DNA of 64,000 nucleotides from Candidatus Amarobacter glycogenicus (GTDB lineage Bacteria; Chloroflexota; Dehalococcoidia; Tepidiformales; Tepidiformaceae): NCBI GenBank assembly GCA_016719395.1, contig JADJZF010000002.1, forward strand, positions 333,173 to 397,172. The letters run 5' to 3'. The notes below the pieces were generated by a model that was given only the letters and a program-made list of their open reading frames with translations, searched no databases and was not told where the DNA came from. Below are positions 1-8,092 of this stretch, piece after piece (the first letter of the stretch is position 1; each line of letters starts with the position of its first letter). The position numbers and the translations under genes were made by a program.

Positions 1-269
1 TCGCGAGCCTGGGGCTACCACCATTTGAGTTGACTCTCGCAGCGGGGCTCATGGCCGCAGCCTTTAACGTGGGCAACAGGACATTGATGTGTTGGGCGTG
101 CTTCCTGACGTTCACCGCCTTCAGCGCCGGCCAGCTATGGGTGTGGCGGCGAAGACCGGAAGCAGCTTGCGGATGCTTCGGGCGATCCAGCCGGTCGGTA
201 TCAACGTCATCTGTTCTGCGAACCACCAGCTTGGCGGTAGCCGCTGGTTTCACAGCGGTGGTGTCATGA
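1..269 (+). CDS. MauE/DoxX-like membrane protein, C-terminal part
   Basis: The frame is open from the window edge to a TGA at 267-269, so about 89 codons are visible and the start lies outside. The visible part has hydrophobic helices (around LTLAAGLMAAAFNV and CWACFLTFTAFSAG), a basic loop with the motif CGCFGRSS, and a last helix (SLAVAAGFTAVVS). A CGCFG motif in the loop before the last helix is typical of MauE-type proteins of the DoxX-like superfamily, which are linked to disulfide or redox maturation of exported proteins. The stop overlaps the next start (ATGA at 266-269), so the two are probably translated together. Function is inferred from the motif only. Confidence 0.6.
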   Translation, partial: ASLGLPPFELTLAAGLMAAAFNVGNRTLMCWACFLTFTAFSAGQLWVWRRRPEAACGCFGRSSRSVSTSSVLRTTSLAVAAGFTAVVS

Positions 270-1036
270 CCCCGGCGACGTTCACGGCACAGTTACGCGC
301 CGCCCTTGTGGTTGCCGTTGCCATGGCCGGGGCGTGCTTGCGAGGCTTTACGCCAGTCGCCGCGCAGCAGCCGCCCTCCTGGGCCTACCCCGATGCAACA
401 CGGACTGGACTGGCGGAAGTGGACCGCGCAATTGCGGAGATGCTTGAGCGGGACCACGCGGGACTCCTCGGCAGGTTCGTGTTCACAGCCCGGCCTTGTT
501 CCACCGCGGGCGGGATAGGCAGCGTCCGGTGTCCAGTGGGACAACCTTCCGGCACGAGTGTGCATGTGTTTCGGAGCGCGAGTTGCCAGTCGTCCTGGTT
601 GCCGCAAGGAGACCCGGCACTCGAGGCTGCGGCTCAACAGTTGGTTTCGCACCCCAAGGCGCTGTTCGCCGTGGCGCGAGTCAGTGGAGATGCCACGGGC
701 GCGGACTTTGCAGTGTTTTTCGGAGGCTATTCCGATCCCGGGACGCCCGAGGTAGAGGGAACTGACGACTCCGCGCGGGTGCTTTACGTGTCCGAGGCCG
801 GAATCTCCGGCGTAGACTTCGGGTGCCGCGACGGCGTAGGTCATGAGGCAGCGTCCTTATCTGCGAGCGCATTCCTCCTCCCGCCGCGTGTGGGACCCCT
901 TCCGCCGATCCTTGGTTCGGGTCCGGAGCCGGAGCCGACTCCTTCACGGGCCGGGAGACTTGCGCTCGTCCTGCTCGCACTGGGCTCGGCGTTGCTCGCA
1001 ATTACACGGCCAAGGCGCGATACACCCCTCCGTTGA
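266..1036 (+). CDS. Cys-containing surface protein with C-terminal membrane anchor
   Basis: 256 residues from the ATG that overlaps the upstream stop; that coupling decided the start over an upstream in-frame GTG at 89. Residues about 9-31 form a signal-peptide-like helix ending in VAAQ. The exported part carries several cysteines (RPCSTAG, GSVRCPVG, SASCQSSW, FGCRDG), so disulfides are likely. A Pro/Glu-rich stretch (GSGPEPEPTPS) leads to a C-terminal hydrophobic helix (LALVLLALGSALLAIT) and a basic RPRR tail, a layout typical of wall- or membrane-anchored proteins, but no LPxTG is visible. Coupling to a MauE-like gene suggests the partner helps form its disulfides. I do not recognise the family. 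Confidence 0.6.
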   Translation: MTPATFTAQLRAALVVAVAMAGACLRGFTPVAAQQPPSWAYPDATRTGLAEVDRAIAEMLERDHAGLLGRFVFTARPCSTAGGIGSVRCPVGQPSGTSVHVFRSASCQSSWLPQGDPALEAAAQQLVSHPKALFAVARVSGDATGADFAVFFGGYSDPGTPEVEGTDDSARVLYVSEAGISGVDFGCRDGVGHEAASLSASAFLLPPRVGPLPPILGSGPEPEPTPSRAGRLALVLLALGSALLAITRPRRDTPLR

Positions 1037-1139
1037 CATCCTCCCCCCACCATCTACCATACCCATCGCACCGCCCCGGCCCGGGGACAAGCAAGCGTGC
1101 GCGGGCCAACGGGGCTGCCATCTGAAAGGGGGAATCCGC

Positions 1140-1568
1140 TTGGCCGAAGCCACAGCCGCGGCGCCCGAAGTGCGCCCACTCGTCCCACATCTCACCCTTG
1201 GTGAAACCCGCGACAAGGACTACCTGAACGGGTCCGTCTGCAAGAACTGCGGTACCCGCTACGTCGGTCCGCGCCTCTTTTGCGGCAAGTGCAGCAGCGA
1301 TGGACCGTTCGAAAAAGTGCAGCTCGCCTCCACCGGCGAACTGTACGTGTTCACGATCATCCACCAGGCCACCCCCTACGTTCAGGCGCCCTACATCGCC
1401 GCGATCATCGACCTCGATGGCGGCGGAAGCGTCAACACGAACATCGTCGGCATCGAACCGAAGCCCGAGAACCTGAAGTTCGGCATGAAGGTGAAGATGT
1501 TCACCGAGAAGGTTTCGGAAGACCGCGAAGGCAACAGCTACGTCGCCTACCGCTTCACCCCCGCCTGA
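1140..1568 (+). CDS. DUF35 OB-fold / zinc-ribbon acyl-CoA-associated protein
   Basis: 142 residues. The TTG start is chosen because GAAAGGGGG sits 8 bases upstream and the family N-terminus fits; the longer open frame upstream has no family character. A rubredoxin-like zinc ribbon is visible as CKNCGTRY and CGKCSSDG (about residues 30-55), followed by a DUF35 OB-fold domain (STGELYVFTIIHQATP, then IDLDGGGSVNTNIVG). DUF35 proteins pair with thiolase-like enzymes, such as ChsH2 with the Ltp2 retro-aldolase in steroid side-chain breakdown or partners of acetyl-CoA acetyltransferases. The thiolase gene follows 27 bases downstream, so the two probably form one complex. Confidence 0.85.
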   Translation: MAEATAAAPEVRPLVPHLTLGETRDKDYLNGSVCKNCGTRYVGPRLFCGKCSSDGPFEKVQLASTGELYVFTIIHQATPYVQAPYIAAIIDLDGGGSVNTNIVGIEPKPENLKFGMKVKMFTEKVSEDREGNSYVAYRFTPA

Positions 1569-1595
1569 TAAAGCGACCAGGAAGGAAACAGCCAC

Positions 1596-2792
1596 ATGCG
1601 TGAAGTAGCAATCGTCGGCGTCTCGATGATCAAGTTCGGGCGCTATGCGGACCGGGATTTCTCCCAACTCGCCGCCCAGGCCGGCCTCGAAGCCCTCAAG
1701 GATGCCGGCATGAACATGAAGAGCGTCGAGGCGCTCTACAGTGGGAACCTGTACGCGACCTCCGGGTCCGGCCAGCGAATCCTCCAGCAAATGGGCCAGA
1801 CCGGCATCCCGGTCGTCAACGTGGCCAATGCCTGCGCCACCGGCTCCACCGCCTTCCGCGAGGCGTACTTCGCCATCGCCAGCGGCGCCTACGATGTCGC
1901 CATGGCCGTCGGCTCCGAACAAATGGGCAAGCAGGGCCTGCTCGGCTCCCGCGGCGACCCCGCCACCAGCCTCGAAGGCCGCGTCGGCTCCTACATGATG
2001 CCCGCCGTCTTTGGCATGGCCGGCATGGAACACGCCCGCGCCCATGGCACCCAGATGGAACACTTCGCGATGGCGAGCGTGAAGAACCACTTCCACAGCA
2101 CTGGCAACCCCCTCGCCCAGTACCAGAAGGAATCGCCGCTCGATGAAGTGATGAACGCGCGGATGATCGCCTACCCCAACACGCTCCTGATGTGCTGCCC
2201 CACCGGCGATGGCGCCGCCGCGGCCATCCTCTGCTCGATGGACAAGGCCCGCCAGTTCACCACCCAGCCGATCAAGATCGCAGCCAGCGTCCTCACCAGC
2301 GACCCGTGGTCCGTCCGCGATGAAACGCTCGCAGATATCAACACCCTCACCCGCAACGCCGCCAAGATCGCCTACGAGCAGGCCGGCATCGGCCCGGAGG
2401 ACCTCGACCAGGTCGAACTCCACGACTGCTTCGCCACCGCCGAACTCCTCCATTACGAGAACCTCGGCCTTTGCGACGAAGGTATGGCCGGCAAGCACAT
2501 CGCAAGCGGTGCCACCTGGATCGGTAACAAGATCCCGACGAAGTACGAAGAGGACATCGCCCCCTTCGTCGACAAGACCTACAAGCCCAAGACCAAGACC
2601 GTGGTGAACGCCAGCGGCGGCCTCCTTTCCAAGGGCCACCCGCTCGGAGCCACCGGTGTCGCCAACATCGCGGAAATCGTCTTCCACCTGCGCGGCCAGG
2701 CCGGCGCGCGCCAGGTCGAAGGCTCCAAGATCGGGATGGCCCATGTCATCGGCCTCTGCTCCGCCTGCACCCTGAACATCATTCAGAAGTAA
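1596..2792 (+). CDS. Thiolase / acetyl-CoA acetyltransferase (SCP-x/Ltp type)
   Basis: 398 residues, full length for the lipid-transfer-protein-type thiolases. A GGAAGGAAAC ribosome site precedes the ATG. Visible elements are the nucleophile region NACATGS (Cys80), HDCFATAELL, the histidine motif GHPLGATG and the C-terminal CSACTLN, so the usual Cys-His-Cys set appears present. Such enzymes either cleave 3-ketoacyl-CoA or, with a DUF35 partner, act as retro-aldolases on branched side chains. Retention of the cysteines favours true thiolase chemistry. It forms an operon with the preceding DUF35 gene and is followed by a strong terminator. Substrate cannot be read from sequence. Confidence 0.88.
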   Translation: MREVAIVGVSMIKFGRYADRDFSQLAAQAGLEALKDAGMNMKSVEALYSGNLYATSGSGQRILQQMGQTGIPVVNVANACATGSTAFREAYFAIASGAYDVAMAVGSEQMGKQGLLGSRGDPATSLEGRVGSYMMPAVFGMAGMEHARAHGTQMEHFAMASVKNHFHSTGNPLAQYQKESPLDEVMNARMIAYPNTLLMCCPTGDGAAAAILCSMDKARQFTTQPIKIAASVLTSDPWSVRDETLADINTLTRNAAKIAYEQAGIGPEDLDQVELHDCFATAELLHYENLGLCDEGMAGKHIASGATWIGNKIPTKYEEDIAPFVDKTYKPKTKTVVNASGGLLSKGHPLGATGVANIAEIVFHLRGQAGARQVEGSKIGMAHVIGLCSACTLNIIQK

Positions 2793-2815
2793 CCACGGCA
2801 GCACACGCACACGCC

Positions 2816-2841
2816 AAAGGCGGCCCCCTGGGGCCGCCTTT
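2816..2841 (+). terminator. Intrinsic terminator after the thiolase
   Basis: Perfect 12-bp stem AAAGGCGGCCCC / GGGGCCGCCTTT with a 2-base apex, ending in TTTCCGTTTG. It lies 24 bases after the thiolase stop and separates this operon from the next gene. Confidence 0.8.
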
Positions 2842-2907
2842 CCGTTTGCGCCGGGGAGCAAGCCCCCTGTCTTCCACATTCGTCGCCGAAGCCCGAAGGT
2901 GGAAGTG

Positions 2908-3903
2908 ATGGATCCCGCCGCCGCCGCCGAACCGGTCTCTCCCGAAGTGCTCGAAGCATTCGGTTTCCCCGGCGCCGGTTGTTCACGGCTCGAAGGCGGC
3001 CTCATGAACCAGCACTGGCTCGTCAGCTCCGGCGAACGCCGCTGCGTCATCCGCCGCTACCACCTTCTCCGGACCGCCGCGGCGATCGGCTGGGAACAGG
3101 ACCTCGTCGAGCATGCGGGTTCACGAGGCTGGCCGGTAGCGCCGGCCCTTCCCGCCATCGATGGCACGAAGCTCGTCGCCCACGCGGGCCGGCTCTGGGC
3201 GGCAGCCGCCTACCTCGAGGGCGAAACCGGCGCCATGGAAACGCCCGCGAGCTTCCACATCGCCGGCCGGCTCCTCGGCCGGCTTCACCGGGACCTTGCG
3301 AGCTTCGAGCTCGATGGCCAACGGCCGGACTTCGGCAAGACGTGGGAACTCGACGCCGCGGTCGCCCCCGCCGGTGAAGGTTCGTTCAACGACTTGCTAG
3401 CCGCCTTCGCTCGCGAGCATCCGGACCTTGCCTCGCTCATCCGCCGCCAGCGCTACCGCAACCTTCGTGAACTCGCTCGCCTGAAGTATCCCGACCTGCC
3501 CGATCGCCCCATCCACGGTGACTTCCAGCGGTCGAACCTGCTCTGGACAGACGGCCGCTTCTCCGGCCTGCTCGATTTCGACCAGTCCCGGCGCGACGCG
3601 CTCGTTTGCGACATCGCCCCGCTCTTGATGCCGTTCCAGCCGCTCGACCAGAAGCTCGCCGCGGCTCTGCTCTCGGGCTACCAGACAGTTCGCCCCCTGT
3701 CCGATGCGGAGTGGGAGCTGCTACCAGCCCTTGTCCGCTCGGCACTGCTGTGGTGGGTCGCATTCCTGCTCGTTCAGTGGCGGACCCGCGGAGGATCGGT
3801 GGAAGGCATCGCCCGCACCATGACCGTCCGCTTCCCTGCCTTCGAGGCTGCGGAGCCCGCCTACCGCGGGCTCCGCGCGGGGACGTCTCCCAGCGCCGGC
3901 TGA
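2908..3903 (+). CDS. APH-family phosphotransferase (homoserine kinase II-like)
   Basis: 331 residues from the ATG at 2908, preceded by GAAGG; a GTG nine bases earlier is also possible. The kinase fold shows the N-lobe stretch EGGLMNQHW, the catalytic loop IHGDFQRSNLL (HGDxxxxN) around residue 205 and the metal-binding GLLDFDQSRRD. These are hallmarks of the aminoglycoside phosphotransferase/choline kinase superfamily. The overall layout resembles homoserine kinase type II or small-molecule kinases; nothing points to antibiotic resistance. The gene stands alone between a terminator and an opposite-strand gene. Substrate is unknown. Confidence 0.8.
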   Translation: MDPAAAAEPVSPEVLEAFGFPGAGCSRLEGGLMNQHWLVSSGERRCVIRRYHLLRTAAAIGWEQDLVEHAGSRGWPVAPALPAIDGTKLVAHAGRLWAAAAYLEGETGAMETPASFHIAGRLLGRLHRDLASFELDGQRPDFGKTWELDAAVAPAGEGSFNDLLAAFAREHPDLASLIRRQRYRNLRELARLKYPDLPDRPIHGDFQRSNLLWTDGRFSGLLDFDQSRRDALVCDIAPLLMPFQPLDQKLAAALLSGYQTVRPLSDAEWELLPALVRSALLWWVAFLLVQWRTRGGSVEGIARTMTVRFPAFEAAEPAYRGLRAGTSPSAG

Positions 3904-3964
3904 GCCACGTCATGCCACCACCCGAATCGCACCCGGGTGTTTGCCGGATGCTCCGCCACGGCCC

Positions 3965-4081
3965 TTAGCAGCAGTCGTCCTTGTAGCCGCACGTCCGGCA
4001 GACGGCCAGCCGCGAGCCTTTGATGTCCGCGAGCAGGTCGCCGCAGCGGAGACACACCTGGAGTGGTATCGAGTTGCCCAT
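3965..4081 (-). CDS. 38-residue zinc-ribbon microprotein
   Basis: Short frame too small for usual gene callers: ATG at 4081, TAA at 3965. It holds two evenly placed knuckles, VCLRCGDLL and VCRTCGYKDDCC, i.e. CxxC-(about 15)-CxxC plus a terminal Cys pair, a clean zinc-ribbon pattern unlikely by chance in 38 codons. A GTG six codons upstream could add NCRKM; GGAAG touches the ATG and is too close to act as its ribosome site, so the start is uncertain. A TTGACA on this strand at 4119-4114 could be a -35 box. It lies alone, convergent with the kinase gene. Likely a small metal- or nucleic-acid-binding protein; role unknown. Confidence 0.6.
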   Translation of the reverse strand: MGNSIPLQVCLRCGDLLADIKGSRLAVCRTCGYKDDCC

Positions 4082-4138
4082 CTTCCGGCAATTCACCCAT
4101 CTGGCCGCGCTGTTGTCAACGAAGAAAGGATAAACCGC

Positions 4139-4168
4139 TTGACAAGGTTAGCATTTGCGCCCTAGATT
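4139..4168 (+). promoter_or_regulatory. Sigma-70-type promoter
   Basis: Consensus -35 TTGACA (4139-4144), 18-base spacer, -10 TAGATT (4163-4168, four of six matches). Predicted start near 4175. The surrounding 30 bases are AT-richer than the genome. It drives either a short RNA ending at the hairpin at 4242 or the cupredoxin gene beyond it. Confidence 0.5.
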
Positions 4169-4174
4169 CCGTTG

Positions 4175-4268
4175 GGAAGTCACCGTCCACGAAACTCCCA
4201 TCTCGCCGTCAAAGAGTCGCGCACCCCGCCTCTCTTCCTTGGAAGGCCCCCGTTTCGGGGGCCTTCTA
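4175..4268 (+). ncRNA. Candidate small RNA or leader between promoter and hairpin
   Basis: About 94 bases lie between a good promoter and a perfect hairpin (4242-4266). No credible reading frame fits. The region 4082-4393 holds no other gene I can support. Alternatively this is the untranslated leader of the cupredoxin gene with an attenuator in it. No known RNA family was recognised. Confidence 0.3.
4242..4266 (+). terminator. Strong hairpin (terminator or attenuator)
   Basis: 11-bp perfect stem GAAGGCCCCCG / CGGGGGCCTTC around a TTT loop, followed by TACCCCTCCC without a clear T run. It lies between the 4139 promoter and the cupredoxin gene, so it could end a short transcript or attenuate the gene. 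Confidence 0.55.
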
Positions 4269-4406
4269 CCCCTCCCGGAAAAGGCCCGGTATATGCTGTC
4301 TATCGGAGATCGTGACATTCGTCACGACTTCCCTATGCACTCGTCCGGCTACCGGAGAAACTGGGGGCATCGCCACGAACGGGGGACCTTCCCATGAACG
4401 CCCGCA

Positions 4407-4778
4407 TTGCCTTCTCCGCTGTCGCAGCGGCCGCTCTTGCTCGTCAGTGCGCTCTTCCTTTCCTCATGCGGTAGCTCGGACGGCGATTCCGCCAACTCCG
4501 GTATCGCCAACAACGTGGCTGGGGTCCCGGACGGTGTGCCGTTCGTCGATCAGGACAGCCTCAAGTTCATCCCTACCAGCCTCAAAGTGAAGGTCGGAGA
4601 CATCGTTTACTTCAAGAACAGCGAGACCGCGCTCCACACGGTGACGATCGAAGGGAAGAACGAGTCCGGGAACATGAAGAAGGACGCTGTCTTCACGTGG
4701 ACCCCGAAGACTGCAGGCGAATACAAGATCACCTGCGACTTCCATCCCCAGATGAAAGCCACGATTACCGTCGAATAG
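4407..4778 (+). CDS. Cupredoxin-domain lipoprotein (start region out of frame)
   Basis: Exported copper-protein fold. A lipobox-like LFLSSCGSS is followed by a short linker and one cupredoxin domain with VKVGDIVYFKNSE, a His ligand in ALHTVTI and the C-terminal ligand loop KITCDFHPQMKATI (Cys-x2-His-x2-Met), so a type I copper site is likely, acting in electron transfer at the membrane. In frame, the only start is TTG at 4407. A better start, ATG at 4394 with GGGGGA upstream, encodes MNARIAFSAVAAAALA, the natural first half of this signal peptide, but in another frame. One base too many near 4430-4445 explains it, so the listed start is probably wrong. Confidence 0.75.
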   Translation: MPSPLSQRPLLLVSALFLSSCGSSDGDSANSGIANNVAGVPDGVPFVDQDSLKFIPTSLKVKVGDIVYFKNSETALHTVTIEGKNESGNMKKDAVFTWTPKTAGEYKITCDFHPQMKATITVE

Positions 4779-4784
4779 CCATGC

Positions 4785-6171
4785 TCAGGGGCTCTTGAAC
4801 GCTGTCCCGGCCCCGAGTCTGACGACGACATCCGCGCCCTCGGGTATGTCGTCCGCCTTTTCGATGAGTCTGAGATCGAACAGCCCCCGCAGCTTCTCCG
4901 CGGTGTACCGCTTCCCCGTCACGTCGAATATCCCCGGCTCGTCCACCCCAGTGACCTCTTCCATGCTCAGGAAGGCGGGTGGGATCCCGAACACCCCGCC
5001 GTGGACCAGCGCCGCCTTGGCCAGCGCCTCCTCGCCGGCCGCGTACTGAAACACGATTCGAGGGGCTTCGCCTCGCAGTTCAGGGTCCGCCATGAAGCGG
5101 TCGATGATGTCGTAAACCCGGTCCTGGTCCTGGAGGAGTACCAGTTGTCCGTCCTCGGCAATGCTCCCGTACATCGCGGCGCCGAGGGAGAACGTCTCGA
5201 TCCGGGAGAGGTCCATCTGTTTCGCGAGCAGCGCAAATCCGGGGATCTGCGCCGTGTCAATGTCCGTCCGGATTGCGTGGCGGTAGGCGTCCCACGTTTC
5301 CGGCAGCTTCGACACAAGGCCCAGGCCCACCGACTTGTCGGCGACGGCCTGGATGACGAGTTGCTGACGTTCGATGCGCTTCAGGTCGCCATCGACGCGC
5401 ACCCGCGAGTAACCAAGCGCCTGGGCGCCGCTCATGCGCTGTTGGCCGGCTTTCACCGTCTGGTCGGGAAAGGAATCCAGCGAGTCCGTGCCGTAGTCGG
5501 AGATGTCCGCCGGGACCGTGATCTCGATCCCTCCAATCGCATCGATCAGTTCGACGAACCCCACCCAGTCGATCACCACGAACTGGTGAACGTCGATGCT
5601 GAAGTTCTTCTCAACCGCCGCGACACAGGCCGCTGCGCCGCCGCCGGGGTACTTATAGAACTGCCCGTAGCTGTACGCCGCGTTGATCTTGTTCTGGGCC
5701 CACACCCCGGTCGTGTTGCCGAAAGGGGATGTCGGCCCACGTGTCGCGCGGGATGGCCAGCAACTGCAGGTTGCCCGCGTGCTTATCGATGCTCGCCACG
5801 AACATCGTGTCGGCCCGGTAGGAGGCGCTCTCCGGCTCGCCCGGCCTTCGGTCCAGCCCAAGCACGAGGATGTTCAGGCGGTCATCGGGACTCCATGGCG
5901 CCCGCGTAGTCGTCGAAACTCCCGGCAGCGAAACATCGACGCCGATGTCGGTAGCGGGGATCGCGAGAGTCACCGCCGGCACGGCCAGTTCGTTCCCTGG
6001 AAACAGGTAACCGTCGATTCGCTGGTAGGCGAAAACTGAGGAGTAGACGGCCCCGAGGGCGACGCCAATAATGGCGCCGACGCACCCGGTCCGCCGGGAG
6101 ATGCTCAGGTTCACGTGGGGCCCGACCGTCGGATTTGCGCCACCGTAGGTTCCGCCGCACCCCTCAGTCAA
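4785..6171 (-). pseudogene. LytR-CpsA-Psr family protein, split by a frameshift
   Basis: Membrane-anchored LCP enzymes attach glycopolymers to peptidoglycan. The N-terminal part (6171 to about 5725) has a helix CVGAIIGVALGAVYSSVFAY and the LCP core NILVLGLDRR, YRADTMFVASID and LAIPRDTWADIP. The rest, in another frame, continues NTTGVWAQNKINAAYSYGQ, then GIEITVPADISDY and the arginine motif YSRVRVDGD. The join is at 5722-5728 (AAAGGGG): removing one A restores IPRDTWADIPFGNTTG. Both halves are intact otherwise, so a base-calling error or very recent mutation is likely. Start is TTG 6171 or GTG 6114, both without a clear ribosome site. The stop lies 7 bases from the cupredoxin stop (convergent). 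Confidence 0.8.
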
Positions 6172-6188
6172 GGAATGCGTAAAGCCGT

Positions 6189-7355
6189 ATGTCCCGCCCG
6201 CTCATCATCCGAAACGGGGTCGTGGCCCTGCCCTCCGGCCCGTCACGTTCCGATATCCTCTGCCGTGATGGCCGTATCGTCGCCATCGGGAACGGCTTGA
6301 ACGCCCCCGAAGCCGAGGTCGTCAATGCGGCCGCGCTCACCATCGGCCCTGGCTTCGTCGATGTCCATGTCCATGGTGGCGGAGGGCATTCATTTCTCAC
6401 CCACGATCAGTTCCGCATCCGTGACTACGCAGCATGGGCGCCCCGCAACGGGGTCACCTCGTTCCTCGTGAGTACCGTCGGTCGCGATGCCGCCGATACC
6501 GTGGAGATCTTCGCAGCACTCCGCCCGGCCATCCATTCGACGTCCGGCGCCGAGGCTCTCGGCTTCCACCTGGAAGGCCCCTTCATCAACCCGCTCCGCC
6601 ACGGCGCCTTCCCCCCGGCGATGCTCCGGCCACCGGTGCGCGAGGAGTTTCTTCGCTTCCAGGAAGCTGCCGGCGGCCATATCCGCCAGGTAACCCTCGC
6701 TCCCGAACTCCCCCTTGCCCTCGATCTCGCGGGGGCGATCACCGCCAGCGGCGCCATTCCGGCCATGGGCCATACCGATGCCAACAGCGAACAGTGCCGA
6801 GCCGGCTTCGAATCCGGGATCCGCCACGTCACCCACCTCTTCAATGCGATGCGGCCCATCCACCAGCGAGAAGGCGGCCCGATCATCGCCGCCCTCCTCG
6901 AAGACGCCGTCACCTGTGAGTTGATCTGCGATGGCGCACACGTGGACCCCGCCCCGCTCCTCATGGCCTACCGCATCCTCGGGCCACACCGCACCGTCGT
7001 CGTCACCGACAACCTGCACCTCGCCGGCATGCAGGCCGATTCTGGCCGTTTCGCTGGCGAGGATGTCACCGTCTCCGGCGGGAAGGCGGCAAAAGCCGAT
7101 GGCACCATCGTCGGCAGTGTCGAGACCATGGACCAGCACTTCCGCAACACGATGCGTTTCCTGGGCATCAGCATCTCCACCGCATTCCGCCTGTGCTCCA
7201 CAAACCCTGCCCGTGTTGCCGGTGCATCCAATCGCAAGGGCCAGGTCGAACGCGGTATGGACGCCGACCTCGTCCTGCTCGACGGCGACCTCCAGGTCCA
7301 GATGACGGTCTGCAGGGGTGAGATCGCCTTCGACCGGCGGAACCAGACGACCTGA
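6189..7355 (+). CDS. nagA: N-acetylglucosamine-6-phosphate deacetylase
   Basis: 388 residues, normal length. Removes the acetyl group from GlcNAc-6-P in the cytoplasm during amino-sugar and cell-wall recycling. Amidohydrolase features in order: GFVDVHVHGGGG (metal-binding HxH), FHLEGPFINPLRHGA, MGHTDANSEQC and THLFNAMRPIHQREGG. The catalytic-Asp segment reads VVTDNLHLAG, with Asn after the Asp where Ala is usual. The gene converges on nagB, which encodes the next step of the same pathway, so the pair together turns GlcNAc-6-P into fructose-6-P. Starts 17 bases from the divergent LCP gene. Confidence 0.92.
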   Translation: MSRPLIIRNGVVALPSGPSRSDILCRDGRIVAIGNGLNAPEAEVVNAAALTIGPGFVDVHVHGGGGHSFLTHDQFRIRDYAAWAPRNGVTSFLVSTVGRDAADTVEIFAALRPAIHSTSGAEALGFHLEGPFINPLRHGAFPPAMLRPPVREEFLRFQEAAGGHIRQVTLAPELPLALDLAGAITASGAIPAMGHTDANSEQCRAGFESGIRHVTHLFNAMRPIHQREGGPIIAALLEDAVTCELICDGAHVDPAPLLMAYRILGPHRTVVVTDNLHLAGMQADSGRFAGEDVTVSGGKAAKADGTIVGSVETMDQHFRNTMRFLGISISTAFRLCSTNPARVAGASNRKGQVERGMDADLVLLDGDLQVQMTVCRGEIAFDRRNQTT

Positions 7356-7375
7356 CCTTTCGTTCTGCCTTCGGT

Positions 7376-8092
7376 TTACCCTCGAAGGCCGGACGCCGCA
7401 GCCTCATCAAGGATCCAGGCCGTGCCATGGCGCCGTACGCTCAGGCTCGCCGGGAGGTCGACGCTCGCTGGCTTTTCGACCGCGGCCGCCACAATAGCCG
7501 CCTTGCTGGTGCCGTTCGCCATCACGATGACCCGCTCCGCGCCGAGCAGTTCCCTCAATCCGAGGGTCAGGCCCCAATGCGGGGCATCCTCGCCCCAACA
7601 CGCGGCAGCGCTTCGCCGGGTCTCTTCGCGGAGTTCCATGCGCCGCACCGTGCTGTCCGCCGCACTCCCGGGTTCGTTGAACGCGAGGTGGCCGTTCATC
7701 CCGATCCCGAGGAGCGAGACGGTCAGTCCGCCGGCCCGTTCGAGCGCCGCCCCCATCCGCCGGCACTCCCTTTCGACATCCTGTGCTCCAGGGTCGAACT
7801 GCTCGACGGCGGCAGCGCCGGGGATTGTAGCCCAGTGCTTCGAGAAGAAGGCGCGGTTGGAACAGCGGTGGTCCCTGGGGCCGCCGTACTCGTCGATGGC
7901 GAAGGGCCGCCACGACGAGATGTCCACCTCTCCGGCATGCGCCGCCGCCGCGAGTCGCTCGTAGAGCGCCACCGGGGTGTTGCCCGTCGGCAACCCGATC
8001 ACCGGGTGATCGCGGTCGCGCACTGCGTCCAGGAGCGCCTTGAGGCACGCCTCGCCGAAACCCTCCGCCGTGGCAACGCGCACATCAACCAT
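7376..8092 (-). CDS. nagB: Glucosamine-6-phosphate deaminase/isomerase
   Basis: 238 residues. Converts GlcN-6-P to fructose-6-P and ammonia. Visible: VIGLPTGNTPVALYE (phosphate loop), AIDEYGG (catalytic Asp region) and LLGIGMNGHLAFNEPGS, the NagB signature with its active-site Asn and His. Start is the ATG at 8092, which matches the family N-terminus; a longer open frame to 8173 overlaps the upstream gene and has no family similarity. It overlaps the end of the upstream binding-protein gene by 8 bases, so both are in one transcript, and converges on nagA with a 20-base gap. Confidence 0.88.
   Translation of the reverse strand: MVDVRVATAEGFGEACLKALLDAVRDRDHPVIGLPTGNTPVALYERLAAAAHAGEVDISSWRPFAIDEYGGPRDHRCSNRAFFSKHWATIPGAAAVEQFDPGAQDVERECRRMGAALERAGGLTVSLLGIGMNGHLAFNEPGSAADSTVRRMELREETRRSAAACWGEDAPHWGLTLGLRELLGAERVIVMANGTSKAAIVAAAVEKPASVDLPASLSVRRHGTAWILDEAAASGLRG

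Noticed and set aside
1002..3050. 682-codon open frame on the minus strand
   Set aside because: It mirrors the DUF35/thiolase genes in the opposite strand; composition is Gly/Ala/Val/Asp-rich with no family motif.
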